From contig NZ_CALIMF010000015.1 in the NCBI RefSeq assembly GCF_938028735.1, forward strand, positions 1-64,000: 64,000 nt of DNA. Reading direction: 5' to 3'. The first letter of the stretch is position 1; each line of letters opens with the position of its first letter. Below, piece by piece: positions 1 through 10,730 of this stretch. The notes beneath the pieces were generated by a model. That model saw only the letters and a list, made by a program, of their open reading frames with translations. It did no database searches and was not told the origin of the DNA. The DNA comes from an uncultured Thermanaerothrix sp. GTDB taxonomy: Bacteria > Chloroflexota > Anaerolineae > Anaerolineales > Anaerolineaceae. A program made the translations under genes and the position numbers.

Positions 1-747
1 CATATGGAGGACGTCCATCGTGCTGGGGGGGTGCCGGCGATCCTAAAAGAAGTGCATCGGGGTACCGGTTTACTCCATTTAGATCGTCTGACGGTCACCG
101 GGACCACGCTAGGGGAATCCTTAAATGGGGCGGGGATCAAGGACGAAGAAGTAATTCGGCGTTGTGAGAACGCGCATTCTCAGACTGGTGGCCTGGCCAT
201 TCTCTTTGGCAATCTTGCCCCGCGCGGCTCGGTGGTTAAGACGGCGGGTGTTTTGCCTGGGATGCGTCGTTTTAGTGGCCCGGCGCGAATTTATGAATCC
301 CAGGAGGACGCTCTGCGCGGTATCCTGGCACGAGAGGTTCAGCCTGGGGAAGTGGTGGTGATCCGCTACGAGGGGCCACGGGGTGGGCCGGGGATGCAAG
401 AAATGCTTAGCCCCACCAGTGCAATTGTGGGTATGGGTTTGGGTGACAAGGTAGCCCTGATTACCGATGGCCGGTTCTCTGGGGGAACACGAGGCGCTTG
501 TATTGGGCATGTTGCCCCAGAAGCGGCCGCGCGCGGCCCGATTGCCGCCTTACGTCCTGGCGACATTATTGAGATAGATCTGGACGCTCACACGCTGAAT
601 GTGCGCCTAAGTGATGAAGAGATCCAGCAGCGGTTGGCGGCTTTACCGCCGTTTGAGCCGCGAACCACCAGCAAATGGTTAAAGCGCTACGCCTACTTCG
701 TAAGTGGGGCAGATCGTGGTGCAGTGTTGGAATACCCTGGAATTTAG
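1..747 (+). CDS. ilvD: Dihydroxy-acid dehydratase, C-terminal part (5' end outside window)
   Basis: IlvD dehydrates 2,3-dihydroxy-3-methyl acids to the 2-oxo acids of valine and isoleucine synthesis, using an Fe-S cluster. The reading frame is open from the first base, so the gene begins left of the window and only about 248 residues of a family usually about 560 long are present. The stretch [20 protein letters not shown] followed by [20 protein letters not shown] is the characteristic C-terminal IlvD/Edd signature. It heads the branched-chain operon seen here, with ilvB 36 bases downstream. An in-frame ATG at 4 is internal, not the start. Confidence 0.95.
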   Translation, partial: HMEDVHRAGGVPAILKEVHRGTGLLHLDRLTVTGTTLGESLNGAGIKDEEVIRRCENAHSQTGGLAILFGNLAPRGSVVKTAGVLPGMRRFSGPARIYESQEDALRGILAREVQPGEVVVIRYEGPRGGPGMQEMLSPTSAIVGMGLGDKVALITDGRFSGGTRGACIGHVAPEAAARGPIAALRPGDIIEIDLDAHTLNVRLSDEEIQQRLAALPPFEPRTTSKWLKRYAYFVSGADRGAVLEYPGI

Positions 748-783
748 TCATTTCTAAGAGGTCTTGTCAAAGGAGGAGCAGTT

Positions 784-2505
784 ATGAAGCGGACAGGAGC
801 ACAAATCGTTTGGGAGGTGTTGGTGCGCGAGGGGGTTGAGGTTGTCTTTGGGTATCCAGGAGGGGCCAATCTTCCAATTTATGATGCGATGTTGAACTAT
901 CCGGTGCGCCATGTGTTGGTGCGACACGAACAGGGAGCGGCGCACATGGCGGACGGATATGCACGGGCGAGCGGTAAAGTGGGGGTGGCTTTAGCGACCT
1001 CTGGCCCAGGTGCTACCAATCTTGTGACTGGCATTGCAACCGCAATGATGGACTCATCCCCTACCGTTTTTATCACCGGACAGGTGGCTAGTCATCTCAT
1101 CGGCTATGATGCGTTTCAAGAGACAGATGTGACGGGGATCACATTGCCCATTACCAAACACAATTATCTGGTCACGCGTGTAGAGGAAATCGGACCCGTT
1201 TTGCGAGAAGCCTTCTATATCGCCCGCACAGGTCGCCCGGGGCCGGTCCTAGTGGATATAGCCAAGGACGCGCAACAAAATAGCATGGAGTGGACATACG
1301 ATCCTAAGCCTATTCAACTGCGAGGGTACCAGCCTTATCGCGTTCCAGATCGCGCTCGGATCATTCAAGCGGCGCAGTTGATTCGTGAAGCCAAACGTCC
1401 GCTCATTCTGGCCGGACGGGGGGTGCTACTTAGTCGTGCAATGGAGGAATTACGCGCTTTTGCCGAGCAGACCCAAATCCCAGTGGCGATGACCCTCTTA
1501 GGAATTGGGGGTTTTCCAGCGACTCACCCGTTGAACTTAGGGATGATGGGTATGCATGGACAAGCGTGGGTCAACCAGGCTATTCAGGAAGCCGACTTGC
1601 TGCTGGCCTTTGGCATGCGCTTTGATGACCGAGTAACTGGGAATGTTAAGACCTATGCAACAGGCGCGCGCAAGATTCACGTAGACATTGATCCTACAGA
1701 ACTCAACAAGAATGTCAAGGTGGATGTTTCGGTAATTGGTGACCTCCGCGAGGCCCTGTGCCTGCTGTTGGAAGAAACTCCTGCGCTTGAGCACTCCGAT
1801 TGGCTAGCCCATATCGAGACCCTGCGCCACGAGGCGGCTGATGAAGATATCCTCAACCTTGTACCGGGAAACGGCAAGCTTTATGCAGCACATGTTATTG
1901 ATGCGCTTTGGCGCTTTACTCAAGGAAACGCCATTATCGTGACTGATGTGGGGCAGCACCAGATGTGGGCAGCGCAGTATTACAAACAAGATCATCCCAA
2001 CCGGTTTATCACCTCGGGAGGACTGGGAACCATGGGGTTTGGGCTACCAGCGGCTATCGGAGCAAAGATTGCCTGTCCAGATGCTGAGGTCTGGGCAGTT
2101 GTTGGGGATGGGGGGTTCCAGATGACTGCTGCTGAGCTCTCAACTGCAGCCCAAGAGGGCGTGAAAGTGAATGTGGCGATTATCAACAACGGTTATCTGG
2201 GCATGGTACGCCAGTGGCAGGAGCTGTTCTATGAGCGACGTTATGCAGCGACCCCAATGCGTAGCCCTGATTTTGTAAAACTTGCCGAAGCCCACGGTCT
2301 GACGGGATTGCGGGTCACTTCTCGAGATGAAGTGAATACGGCGTTGCAGCGTGCCCGCGAGATTGAGGGTACAGTGGTGATTGATTTCAGGGTAGAGCAA
2401 GAAGACAACGTGTACCCGATGGTACCCGCTGGCGCTGATTTGCATGCCATGATTCGGCGACCACTGGTCAACCGCATGATCGAGACAGCTGAAGACGAGA
2501 TTTGA
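784..2505 (+). CDS. ilvB: Acetolactate synthase, large (catalytic) subunit
   Basis: This ThDP enzyme condenses pyruvate with pyruvate or 2-oxobutyrate, the first common step of valine, leucine and isoleucine synthesis. The three ThDP-enzyme domains are present at the normal length of 573 residues. The catalytic glutamate is E49 in [17 protein letters not shown], and the ThDP/Mg motif [12 protein letters not shown] lies in the last third, followed by the IINN block. The start is supported by an AAAGGAGGAG ribosome binding site. The regulatory subunit gene ilvN follows after 13 bases, as is usual. Confidence 0.97.
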   Translation: MKRTGAQIVWEVLVREGVEVVFGYPGGANLPIYDAMLNYPVRHVLVRHEQGAAHMADGYARASGKVGVALATSGPGATNLVTGIATAMMDSSPTVFITGQVASHLIGYDAFQETDVTGITLPITKHNYLVTRVEEIGPVLREAFYIARTGRPGPVLVDIAKDAQQNSMEWTYDPKPIQLRGYQPYRVPDRARIIQAAQLIREAKRPLILAGRGVLLSRAMEELRAFAEQTQIPVAMTLLGIGGFPATHPLNLGMMGMHGQAWVNQAIQEADLLLAFGMRFDDRVTGNVKTYATGARKIHVDIDPTELNKNVKVDVSVIGDLREALCLLLEETPALEHSDWLAHIETLRHEAADEDILNLVPGNGKLYAAHVIDALWRFTQGNAIIVTDVGQHQMWAAQYYKQDHPNRFITSGGLGTMGFGLPAAIGAKIACPDAEVWAVVGDGGFQMTAAELSTAAQEGVKVNVAIINNGYLGMVRQWQELFYERRYAATPMRSPDFVKLAEAHGLTGLRVTSRDEVNTALQRAREIEGTVVIDFRVEQEDNVYPMVPAGADLHAMIRRPLVNRMIETAEDEI

Positions 2506-2518
2506 TTGGGAGGGTGTG

Positions 2519-3049
2519 ATGCAACACATTATTGTGGCATTGGTGGAAGACAAACCAGGGGTGTTGAATCGGGTGGCTTCTCTGTTTCGGCGGCGCAACT
2601 TCAATATCGAGTCTCTCACAGTAGGTCACACCGAGCAGCCGGGAATTTCCCGTATGACAATTGTGGTGGATAGTGATAACGTCAATGCAGAACGATTGAC
2701 GGCGTACCTCTACAAACTCATTAACGTTATTCAGGTTTCAGATCTCACCTCCGTACCCAAGGTGACTCGGGACCTGGCATTGATTAAAGTGAGAGCCACG
2801 CCAGAAAACCGTGGACACGTCATGCAAATTGTCGAAGTGTTTCGGGCTCATGTGGTGGATGTGGCTACGGACTCCATGATTGTAGAAATCACTGGAGATG
2901 AGGAAAAGATCGAGGGATTTCTAGAGGTGCTCCGCCCGATCGGAATTATTGAAATGGTGCGTACCGGCGTGGTCAGCATGGCGCGGGGGAACATGCCCTT
3001 GTATGCCAATGGGAACGGATACCACGCTTCACCAACCTATGCTGAATAA
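2519..3049 (+). CDS. ilvN: Acetolactate synthase, small (regulatory) subunit
   Basis: IlvN binds the catalytic subunit and carries feedback inhibition, usually by valine. The N-terminal ACT domain is clear (LVEDKPGVLNRVASLFRRRN, then NIESLTVGHTE), with a second ALS-type C-terminal domain. At 176 residues it has the long bacterial form. A GTG at 2516 also opens the frame. GGAGG at 2509-2513 lies 5 bases before ATG 2519 but only 2 before the GTG, so ATG 2519 is preferred. It lies between ilvB and ilvC. Confidence 0.95.
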   Translation: MQHIIVALVEDKPGVLNRVASLFRRRNFNIESLTVGHTEQPGISRMTIVVDSDNVNAERLTAYLYKLINVIQVSDLTSVPKVTRDLALIKVRATPENRGHVMQIVEVFRAHVVDVATDSMIVEITGDEEKIEGFLEVLRPIGIIEMVRTGVVSMARGNMPLYANGNGYHASPTYAE

Positions 3050-3079
3050 CCCAACTTCATTGTTTCAGGAGGTGCTCAT

Positions 3080-4165
3080 ATGGCCAAGATGGATTTTGCG
3101 GGGGTTCTGGAAGAAGTAGTAACGCGTGAGGAGTTTCCCTTGGAAAAAGCGCGGGAGGTCTTGAAAGACGAAGTGGTAGCCGTGCTAGGATATGGCGTGC
3201 AAGGGATGGCGCAGTCCCTTAACATGCGTGATAACGGTATTCGGGTTATTGTGGGGGTAAGACCAGGTGGGCGATCTTGGGAGAAGGCTCAGAAGGATGG
3301 CTGGGTGCCAGGTGAAACCCTTTTCTCCTTGGAGGAGGCAGCGGAACGTGGCACTATTGTGCAGTATCTGGTTTCAGATGCAGCGCAGAAGCAAATGTGG
3401 CCCAGAATTGAGCCCTGCCTGAAGCCCGGTAACGCCCTCTATTTCTCGCATGGGTTTTCCATTGTGTATAAGGACCAAACAGGGGTGGTACCTCCATCCT
3501 ACGTGGATGTGATCATGGTAGCCCCCAAGGGTTCAGGCACCAGTGTGCGAGCCAACTTTCTGGCCGGAAGTGGTATCAATGCCTCGTTCGCGGTTGCGCA
3601 AGATCATACTGGGCGAGCCCGTGAGCGCACGTTGGCGCTGGGAATTGCGATTGGCTCGGGTTATCTTTTTGAAACCACCTTTGAGCACGAGGTGTATAGT
3701 GATCTGACTGGGGAGCGAGGGGTTTTGATGGGCGCTCTGGCGGGGATCATGGAAGCGCAATATCAGGTTTTGCGTGCGCACGGACATTCCCCATCCGAGG
3801 CTTTCAACGAGACCGTTGAGGAACTCACTCAAAGCCTGATTCGTTTAGTGGCGGAACATGGCATGGATTGGATGTATGCCAACTGCTCTACTACAGCGCA
3901 ACGCGGAGCATTAGACTGGCGCCACGAATTCCGCCGGGTGACTTTGCCAGTTTTTGAGCGCCTATACCAGTCTGTGGTATCCGGTGAAGAAACGCGAATC
4001 GTCCTAAAGGCAAATAGTGCTCCGGATTATAAAGAGAAATTGGAAGCTGAATTGCGTGAGATGCGGGAATCTGAGATGTGGCGCGCAGGGGCTAAGGTGC
4101 GTTCGTTGCGACCCGAGAACTGGAAAACCGCCGAAAAGCAGGTGGCGAGTACAGCCTCTGTATAG
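3080..4165 (+). CDS. ilvC: Ketol-acid reductoisomerase, fungal-mitochondrial-like class I
   Basis: IlvC isomerises and reduces acetolactate or acetohydroxybutyrate with NAD(P)H and Mg2+. The Rossmann loop GYGVQGMAQSLNMRDNG is near residues 37-53. The metal-binding C-terminal domain contains YSDLTGERGVLMGALAG and the block GHSPSEAFNETVEELTQSL. At 361 residues it is longer than the usual 330-340-residue bacterial class I enzyme. From memory, segments such as DGWVPG, LVSDAAQ, LYFSHGFS, VAPKGSGTSVR and CSTTAQRGALDW are closer to yeast Ilv5 than to typical bacterial IlvC. The start has an AGGAGG site and the gene sits in the normal operon position. Confidence 0.95.
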   Translation: MAKMDFAGVLEEVVTREEFPLEKAREVLKDEVVAVLGYGVQGMAQSLNMRDNGIRVIVGVRPGGRSWEKAQKDGWVPGETLFSLEEAAERGTIVQYLVSDAAQKQMWPRIEPCLKPGNALYFSHGFSIVYKDQTGVVPPSYVDVIMVAPKGSGTSVRANFLAGSGINASFAVAQDHTGRARERTLALGIAIGSGYLFETTFEHEVYSDLTGERGVLMGALAGIMEAQYQVLRAHGHSPSEAFNETVEELTQSLIRLVAEHGMDWMYANCSTTAQRGALDWRHEFRRVTLPVFERLYQSVVSGEETRIVLKANSAPDYKEKLEAELREMRESEMWRAGAKVRSLRPENWKTAEKQVASTASV

Positions 4166-4185
4166 GGATTTTATGGAGGTGTTGA

Positions 4186-5808
4186 ATGAGTGAAGATTAT
4201 GTTCGCATCTTCGATACGACATTGCGCGATGGAGAACAGTCCCCTGGGGCAACCATGACCAGTGCCGAGAAGCTCGAGGTTGCACGAGCGTTAGCCTCAT
4301 TGGGTGTGGATATTATCGAAGCGGGTTTCCCGGCTGCTTCTCCCGATGATTTGGAGGCAGTGCGTCGCATTGCCATAGAAGTGGGCAATGCTGATTACAA
4401 CGGAAAGACACCGGTAATCTGTGGTTTAGCGCGCGCTTCGGTCAATGATATCGATAAGGCTTGGGAAGCGGTGCGTCATGCTGCTAAGCCACGCATTCAC
4501 GTTTTTCTAGCCACCTCTGAGATTCACATGAAGTATAAACTGCGCATGACACCTGAGGAGGTGGTGCAACGGGTACGTGAGATGGTTGCCTATGCCCGTC
4601 AGCTATGCCCGGATGTGGAGTTTAGTCCTGAGGATGCTGGGCGGAGTGATCCGGAGTTTCTTTACTATGTGTTAGGAGAAGCCATTCAAGCCGGTGCAAC
4701 CACGCTGAATATTCCTGATACGGTGGGCTACACCACACCGGAAGAGTTCGGCGCACTAATTGCGGGTATTATTCGCAATACGCCAGGGATTGAGAAGTGC
4801 ATTGTTTCGGTGCATTGTCACAATGATCTGGGATTGGCGACCGCAAACACCCTTGCTGGCTTACGCGCAGGGGCACGTCAGGCCGAAGTAACCATTAACG
4901 GAATTGGTGAACGAGCTGGGAATACAGCCCTAGAAGAGGTTGTGATGGCTTTATACACCCGGCGACAGTTCTATAACCTGCGCACCGGAATTGATACGAC
5001 CCAAATTTATCGGGTGAGCAAACTGGTCAGCAATTACACGGGCATTCCGGTTCAGCCTAATAAGGCAATTGTGGGCGCCAATGCCTTTGCTCACGAGGCA
5101 GGAATTCACCAAGATGGCATGCTTAAGCACAGCATGACCTATGAGATCATTCGCCCTGAAACCGTGGGCGTTCCCCAAACGCGTCTGGTTTTGGGCAAGC
5201 ATTCCGGTCGTCACGCATTGCGTGCGCGCCTAGCTTCCCTGGGTTATCGGTTGAACGACGAAGAGCTGGATCAAGTTTTTGCACGGTTTAAGCATCTGGC
5301 GGATCGTAAGAAGGTCATCACCGATGCTGATCTGGAGGCATTGGTTTCTGATGAGCTCTACCAGCCTCGGGAGTTGTTTGCTCTGGATGGTCTGCAGGTG
5401 ACCTGTGGCACGATGGGGATGCCAACCGCTACGGTGCGTTTACGTGACCCTGAGGGGCACTTGCGGGTGCAAGCAGCTATTGGCACCGGGCCTGTAGATG
5501 CAACTTATAAAGCCATTGATGCAATTGTCGGGGCACCTAATGTTCTGCAAGAGTTCGTTATTCACGCGGTCACCGAAGGGATTGATGCGCTGGGTGAGGT
5601 GACGGTTCGAATTGAAGCCGGTCAGGGACTTCTACCCAGTGATGGGGATACGGCAACTGACTACCCGCGTACGTTCGGTGGGTATGGGGCAGATACAGAT
5701 ATTGTGGTGGCCAGTGCCAAGGCGTACCTATCGGCATTAAACAAATTGTTGGTTGCTAGCGGGCAGTATGGCCCGGTGGAAAAACCATCGGCCGAAACGG
5801 TTGGTTAG
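4186..5808 (+). CDS. leuA: 2-isopropylmalate synthase
   Basis: LeuA condenses acetyl-CoA with 2-oxoisovalerate, the committed step to leucine. The HMGL-like TIM barrel begins [14 protein letters not shown], with the metal-binding [12 protein letters not shown] motif near residue 210. The C-terminal LeuA allosteric domain, about residues 390-515, has the typical [13 protein letters not shown] sequence, so leucine feedback control is expected from the family. At 540 residues the length is normal. It starts 20 bases after ilvC behind a GGAGG site. Confidence 0.96.
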   Translation: MSEDYVRIFDTTLRDGEQSPGATMTSAEKLEVARALASLGVDIIEAGFPAASPDDLEAVRRIAIEVGNADYNGKTPVICGLARASVNDIDKAWEAVRHAAKPRIHVFLATSEIHMKYKLRMTPEEVVQRVREMVAYARQLCPDVEFSPEDAGRSDPEFLYYVLGEAIQAGATTLNIPDTVGYTTPEEFGALIAGIIRNTPGIEKCIVSVHCHNDLGLATANTLAGLRAGARQAEVTINGIGERAGNTALEEVVMALYTRRQFYNLRTGIDTTQIYRVSKLVSNYTGIPVQPNKAIVGANAFAHEAGIHQDGMLKHSMTYEIIRPETVGVPQTRLVLGKHSGRHALRARLASLGYRLNDEELDQVFARFKHLADRKKVITDADLEALVSDELYQPRELFALDGLQVTCGTMGMPTATVRLRDPEGHLRVQAAIGTGPVDATYKAIDAIVGAPNVLQEFVIHAVTEGIDALGEVTVRIEAGQGLLPSDGDTATDYPRTFGGYGADTDIVVASAKAYLSALNKLLVASGQYGPVEKPSAETVG

Positions 5809-5839
5809 ATTTCAAAATCTTTGCCAAAGGAGGTATAAC

Positions 5840-6055
5840 ATGAATCCGCGACGTTTGAGTTCTGAGAATCCTGGTCCAGCCGGATACAGTCATTGGTTCA
5901 ATATGCCTCGCACCATTCCGGGGCGATGGGATATGAGTGCTTATCTCAACCCTCCTCATCCGCTCAACACTATGGCGGATATGAATGGTACGGCTTTTGA
6001 ACAATCTTTCGCATCGAGTGTGGTAACCAATGATGACACCGAAGACGTTGTTTGA
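5840..6055 (+). CDS. Unrecognised 71-residue ORF between leuA and leuC
   Basis: I do not recognise this product. The case for translation is a textbook ribosome binding site, AAAGGAGGT at 5826-5834, placed 5 bases before the ATG, which is stronger than those of several neighbours. The predicted protein is rich in proline, methionine, tryptophan and asparagine, has no lysine, has no membrane segment, and ends in an acidic tail. It overlaps the leuC start by 26 bases, and leuC has no good site of its own. It may therefore act as a translational coupler or leader for leuC as much as a functional protein. It is not an N-terminal extension of LeuC, because the frames differ. Confidence 0.6.
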   Translation: MNPRRLSSENPGPAGYSHWFNMPRTIPGRWDMSAYLNPPHPLNTMADMNGTAFEQSFASSVVTNDDTEDVV

Positions 6056-7457
6056 AAAAATCTGGGAACGGCATGTCGTAGTGGAGCCCCCCGCGTCGCC
6101 TGCGGTATTGTATGTGGATCTCCATCTTGTGCATGAGGTAACCTCTCCCCAGGCGTTCAGTGCCTTGCGCGAGAAAGGGCTACGGGTTCGGCGACCAGAA
6201 CGCACGTTTGCAACGGTAGATCACGGTGTGCCGACCCTCCCACCGCCGGATGGGCGTCCTGAAGGGCGCTTGGCGTTTGCTGACGAACTGAGCCGACGGC
6301 AGATCCGTCAATTAGAAGATAATTGTCGTGAGTTTGGCATTCAGTTGATGGGATTGGATAGCCCTTATCAAGGTATTGTGCATGTTGTTGGTCCGGAATT
6401 GGGGTTGACCCAACCCGGGTTAACCATTGTCTGTGGGGACAGCCATACATCTACGCACGGGGCTTTTGGGGCTCTGGCTTTTGGAATTGGCACTAGCGAG
6501 GTTGAGCACGTTTTAGCCACACAATGTCTGTTGCAGCGCCGCCCCAAAACCTTTCTTGTGAATATGGAGGGCTACCCGAGTAAAGGAGTGACCGCAAAAG
6601 ATATGATCCTGGCCTTAATTGCTCAGATTGGCACGGGCGGGGGCACTGGTCACGTTTTGGAGTATGCCGGCCCGGCAGTTCGTGCGCTTTCCATGGAAGA
6701 ACGCATGACGTTGTGTAACATGTCCATTGAAGCTGGGGCACGGGCAGGCATGGTAGCCCCAGATGATGTGACCTTTGAGTATCTTTTTGGGCGGCCTTTT
6801 GCACCTAAGGGTGAGGCTTGGGAAAAGGCAGTGGCCTACTGGCGCACCTTGCCGAGCGACGAGGGAGCCGTCTACGATAAGGTGGTCACTCTGGACATAA
6901 GTGATCTAGAACCGATGATCACCTATGGTACGAATCCGGGCATGGGAATGCCCATAACGGCGCGCATTCCGGATCCGACCACTGTCACTGATCCTGCGCA
7001 ACGGGCGGCCCTGGAAAAGGCCTTGGCGTATATGGGGTTGCGCCCTGGTGAGCCCCTGGTAGGGCATCCGGTGGATGTGGTCTTTATCGGTTCATGCACC
7101 AACGGGCGGCTGACAGATTTACGCCAGGCAGCCAGTTTGCTCAGAGGCCGCAAGGTGGCTCCTAATGTGCGGGTGCTGGTTGTACCGGGTTCCCAGCAAG
7201 TCAAGCGAGCGGCTGAGGCAGAAGGTCTGGATCGTATTTTCAAAGAGGCGGGTGCGGAGTGGCGTGAGCCGGGTTGCTCGATGTGCATTGCGATGAACGG
7301 GGATGCGCTTCAGCCAGGGCAATATGCTGTGAGCACCAGCAATCGTAATTTTGAGGGACGCCAGGGACGTGGTGGTCGCACGTTCCTTGCCAGCCCGCTC
7401 ACGGCAGCAGCAACAGCCATTAATGGTGTGATTACGGATCCCCGTACGTTGCTCTAG
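6030..7457 (+). CDS. leuC: 3-isopropylmalate dehydratase, large subunit
   Basis: With LeuD this aconitase-family subunit interconverts 2- and 3-isopropylmalate, and it should also serve the citramalate route. The [4Fe-4S] ligands are visible as C356 in IGSCTNGR and C416/C419 in CSMC. The substrate loop [26 protein letters not shown] is present. The 475-residue length matches the bacterial LeuC type. Start codons at 6030 and 6033 are equally possible. Neither has a good ribosome binding site, which suggests coupling to the small ORF that overlaps the start. Confidence 0.96.
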   Translation: MMTPKTLFEKIWERHVVVEPPASPAVLYVDLHLVHEVTSPQAFSALREKGLRVRRPERTFATVDHGVPTLPPPDGRPEGRLAFADELSRRQIRQLEDNCREFGIQLMGLDSPYQGIVHVVGPELGLTQPGLTIVCGDSHTSTHGAFGALAFGIGTSEVEHVLATQCLLQRRPKTFLVNMEGYPSKGVTAKDMILALIAQIGTGGGTGHVLEYAGPAVRALSMEERMTLCNMSIEAGARAGMVAPDDVTFEYLFGRPFAPKGEAWEKAVAYWRTLPSDEGAVYDKVVTLDISDLEPMITYGTNPGMGMPITARIPDPTTVTDPAQRAALEKALAYMGLRPGEPLVGHPVDVVFIGSCTNGRLTDLRQAASLLRGRKVAPNVRVLVVPGSQQVKRAAEAEGLDRIFKEAGAEWREPGCSMCIAMNGDALQPGQYAVSTSNRNFEGRQGRGGRTFLASPLTAAATAINGVITDPRTLL

Positions 7458-7471
7458 GAGGTAAAGAAACC

Positions 7472-8062
7472 ATGGAAGCCTTCCAATGTTTGACCTCGCG
7501 GGTTGTGGTTTTGCCGGTTGATAACATTGACACGGACCAAATCATCCCGGCGCGTTTCTTGAAGACCACAGATAAAAACGGTCTGGGAGCCAGCCTCTTT
7601 GCAGATTGGCGCTATCTTGCGGATGGACAACCTGATCCCGCATTTGTCTTGAATCGCCCTGAAAGCGAGGGAGCCCAAGTGTTGCTGGTGGGGGATAACT
7701 TTGGTTGTGGCTCCTCTCGCGAGCATGCGGCGTGGGCCTTGCTGGGGTGGGGGTTTCGAGCTGTGATCTCCACGTCATTTGCAGATATTTTTCGCAATAA
7801 CGCGCTCAAAAACGGTCTGTTGCCGGTGGTTGTGACACCAGAAGTGCACCGCGCACTTATACGCACTTTTACACAGGATCCTGCTCAGACATTAACCATT
7901 GATCTTGAAACTCAAACCCTGCGTTGGCTGGACCAAGCGGTGCAGTTCCCCATAGATCCTTTTTCAAAGGATTGCTTGTTGCGCGGTGTTGATGAATTGG
8001 GTTATTTGCTCAGTTTGGAAACCGAAATTACGGCCTTTGAGGCCAAATATCTTACTGGGTAA
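7472..8062 (+). CDS. leuD: 3-isopropylmalate dehydratase, small subunit
   Basis: LeuD is the swivelling-domain partner of LeuC. It has the family hallmarks [16 protein letters not shown] near the N-terminus and [17 protein letters not shown] near residue 77, and 196 residues is normal for the bacterial small subunit. The start at 7472 follows an AGGAGG site overlapping the end of leuC by only a few bases, and cimA follows after 12 bases. Confidence 0.96.
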   Translation: MEAFQCLTSRVVVLPVDNIDTDQIIPARFLKTTDKNGLGASLFADWRYLADGQPDPAFVLNRPESEGAQVLLVGDNFGCGSSREHAAWALLGWGFRAVISTSFADIFRNNALKNGLLPVVVTPEVHRALIRTFTQDPAQTLTIDLETQTLRWLDQAVQFPIDPFSKDCLLRGVDELGYLLSLETEITAFEAKYLTG

Positions 8063-8074
8063 GGAGTAGCGGCC

Positions 8075-9652
8075 ATGATCCAGATCTATGACACCACCTT
8101 GAGAGACGGTTCACAGCGTACCGACATCTCGTTCTCTATTGATGATAAGTTGAATATTGCGCGGCGTTTAGATGATCTGGGCGTGGCGTTTATTGAAGGA
8201 GGCTGGCCCGGCTCTAACCCTAAAGATGCCGAGTTCTTTCGCCGTGCTGCGAATATGGAGTGGCGCTATGCTAAGATTACGGCTTTTGGGATGACCTGTG
8301 CGGCTGAAAAGCGTGCCGATGAGGACGAGAACATTCGTGCTTTGCTCGAAGCCCAAACCCTCTATTGTACTGTAGTAGGTAAATCCTCACTGCTGCATGT
8401 TCATGAGGTCATTCGTACCACGCCTCAGAACAATCTACGGATGATCGAGGAGAGCGTGGCCTATTTGGTGCAGAATGGACGTAAGATTATTTATGATGCC
8501 GAGCACTTTTTTGATGGGTATAAAGAAGATGCTGAATATGCCCTTGCGACCCTAGAGGCAGCTTTGCGAGGGGGCGCAGAAACGTTGGTCCTGTGTGATA
8601 CGAACGGCGGTACTCTGCCTTGGGAAGTGGGGGAAATTGTGCGTGCTGTGCGGATGCGTTTTCCCACAGCCCAGTTAGGCATTCATGCCCATAATGATGG
8701 TGAGTGTGCAGTGGCAAATTCCTTGGTGGCAGTGCGCGAGGGGTGTATTCAAGTCCAGGGGACGATCAATGGATATGGAGAACGGTGTGGAAATGCCAAT
8801 CTGTGCTCTATTATTCCCGATTTGGAATTGAAAATGGGTCTGAAGGCTTTGCCGGAGGGGCATCTTGTCAAATTGACTGATCTCTCACATTATGTGGCCG
8901 AGGTTGCCAATCTGGCTCCTGATGAGCACCTTCCCTATGTTGGACGGGCAGCTTTTGCCCACAAAGGTGGCATCCATGTGGCTGCGATGCGACGTACTTC
9001 GCGCTCTTATCAGCATGTTGATCCTGAACTGGTAGGCAATCGCAGCCGGGTAGTCGTTTCGGAACTCTCGGGACGTGGCAATCTACTCAGCAAGGCCGAA
9101 GAGTATGGCCTGGATCTTGATAGCACGTTTGATGTAACCTCGGCCCTGAAAGATCTGAAATCCATGGAAGCGCAAGGTTTTTCCTTTGAGGCGGCTGAGG
9201 CTTCGGTGGTGATGATGTTGCGCCGGCGCCAACCGGATTATCAGCCACCCTTTGAGTTAATTGATTTTACGGCCAGTGTTGAGCATCGCCAAGGACGAGG
9301 GATGATTGCTGAGGCAACCGTCAAAGTGCGTGTAAATGGTGAGGTTATCCATACCGCTGCGGATGGTAACGGGCCAGTGAATGCATTGGATCGGGCGTTG
9401 CGAAAAGCCTTGCGCCCATTTTATCCCGAAATTGATCACTTTCATCTAAAAGATTACAAAGTGCGAATTCTCGATGGTAATCATGGCACGATGGCAACCA
9501 CGCGAGTGCTAATTGATACTAGTAACGGGGTGAGCCAGTGGAGCACGGTCGGGGCGTCTACCAATATCATTGAGGCTTCCTGGCTGGCGCTGGCGGATTC
9601 CGTGGAATATGGACTCTGGGAGTTAAGCAGGAGACAAACGCATGAGAGCTAA
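8075..9652 (+). CDS. cimA: (R)-citramalate synthase
   Basis: CimA condenses acetyl-CoA with pyruvate to citramalate, giving 2-oxobutyrate for isoleucine without threonine deaminase. The barrel begins [18 protein letters not shown], which is the CimA rather than the LeuA version (DGEQSPG in LeuA here). [14 protein letters not shown] supplies the metal histidines. A C-terminal LeuA-type regulatory domain with [13 protein letters not shown] suggests feedback control, by isoleucine in characterised relatives. At 525 residues it fits the long CimA group. It overlaps leuB by 11 bases, implying translational coupling. Confidence 0.94.
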   Translation: MIQIYDTTLRDGSQRTDISFSIDDKLNIARRLDDLGVAFIEGGWPGSNPKDAEFFRRAANMEWRYAKITAFGMTCAAEKRADEDENIRALLEAQTLYCTVVGKSSLLHVHEVIRTTPQNNLRMIEESVAYLVQNGRKIIYDAEHFFDGYKEDAEYALATLEAALRGGAETLVLCDTNGGTLPWEVGEIVRAVRMRFPTAQLGIHAHNDGECAVANSLVAVREGCIQVQGTINGYGERCGNANLCSIIPDLELKMGLKALPEGHLVKLTDLSHYVAEVANLAPDEHLPYVGRAAFAHKGGIHVAAMRRTSRSYQHVDPELVGNRSRVVVSELSGRGNLLSKAEEYGLDLDSTFDVTSALKDLKSMEAQGFSFEAAEASVVMMLRRRQPDYQPPFELIDFTASVEHRQGRGMIAEATVKVRVNGEVIHTAADGNGPVNALDRALRKALRPFYPEIDHFHLKDYKVRILDGNHGTMATTRVLIDTSNGVSQWSTVGASTNIIEASWLALADSVEYGLWELSRRQTHES

Positions 9653-10703
9653 CATCGTTCTCTTGCCAGGAGATGGCATTGGGCCGGAAGTCGTTAGTGC
9701 GGCGGTACAGGTTTTGGAGGCAGTTGGACAACGTTTCGGGCATACCTTTGAGTTCTCTGAACACCTAGTCGGTGGATGCGCCATTGACCAGACCGGAAGT
9801 CCCTTGCCTGAGACAACACTCGACGCCTGTCGCGCTGCGGATGCTGTGTTGTTGGGTGCAGTTGGGGGGCCAAAGTGGGATGACCCGCGGGCGTCAGTGC
9901 GTCCAGAACAGGGACTGCTGGGATTGCGTAAAGGGTTAGGAGTTTTTGCAAACTTGCGTCCAGTGCGGGTCCATCCTGCCCTGATTGAAGCATCGCCACT
10001 AAAGCCAGACCGGTTGGAAGGTGTTGACTTAATCGTGGTACGTGAACTGACCGGTGGTTTGTACTTTGGCCAACCCAAGAAGCGTGAATGGAGCGATGGT
10101 CAGTACCATGCAGTGGACACCCTGGAATATTGCGAATCTGAGATTGAGCGTATCGTGGATCTAGCGTTTCGTCTCGCACGTCAGCGCCGGAAAAAAGTGA
10201 GCTCGGTGGATAAGGCCAACGTGCTGGAATCATCACGTCTGTGGCGGGAGGTAACCAATCGAGTGGCTCAGCGTTATCCTGATGTCACCTTGGAGCATGT
10301 TCTGGTGGATACTGCTGCGATGCGTTTGGTAACTTCTCCCCGGTCTTTTGACGTCATCGTTACCGAAAATATGTTTGGGGATATTCTCACCGACGAGGCA
10401 GCGGTGTTGGCGGGTTCAATGGGTATGCTTCCTTCGGCATCGCTAAATGGTCGGGAGGGGGGGCTATATGAGCCTATCCATGGCTCAGCGCCGGATATCG
10501 CCGGTCAGGGGATTGCTAACCCTATTGGTACGATATTGAGTGCGGCCATGCTATTGCAGTATTCACTGGGGCTGGAGCAGGAAGCCAAGGCGATTGAGAG
10601 GGCGGTGGATCGGGCAATTGCTGAAGGGGCTCGTACACGGGATTTGGGTGGATACTTGAGCACAACCGCGATGACCCAGGCGATCATCGAGCGGTTAGAC
10701 TAA
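9642..10703 (+). CDS. leuB: 3-isopropylmalate dehydrogenase
   Basis: LeuB oxidatively decarboxylates 3-isopropylmalate with NAD+, and in citramalate-route organisms also 3-methylmalate. Visible motifs are [11 protein letters not shown] at the N-terminus, the arginine-containing substrate region [35 protein letters not shown], and the metal/NAD segment [25 protein letters not shown]. The [18 protein letters not shown] cofactor loop follows. The length of 353 is typical. It starts inside the end of cimA. Confidence 0.96.
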   Translation: MRANIVLLPGDGIGPEVVSAAVQVLEAVGQRFGHTFEFSEHLVGGCAIDQTGSPLPETTLDACRAADAVLLGAVGGPKWDDPRASVRPEQGLLGLRKGLGVFANLRPVRVHPALIEASPLKPDRLEGVDLIVVRELTGGLYFGQPKKREWSDGQYHAVDTLEYCESEIERIVDLAFRLARQRRKKVSSVDKANVLESSRLWREVTNRVAQRYPDVTLEHVLVDTAAMRLVTSPRSFDVIVTENMFGDILTDEAAVLAGSMGMLPSASLNGREGGLYEPIHGSAPDIAGQGIANPIGTILSAAMLLQYSLGLEQEAKAIERAVDRAIAEGARTRDLGGYLSTTAMTQAIIERLD

Positions 10704-10730
10704 ATCTAATTCCAATGTGGAGGAATCATT

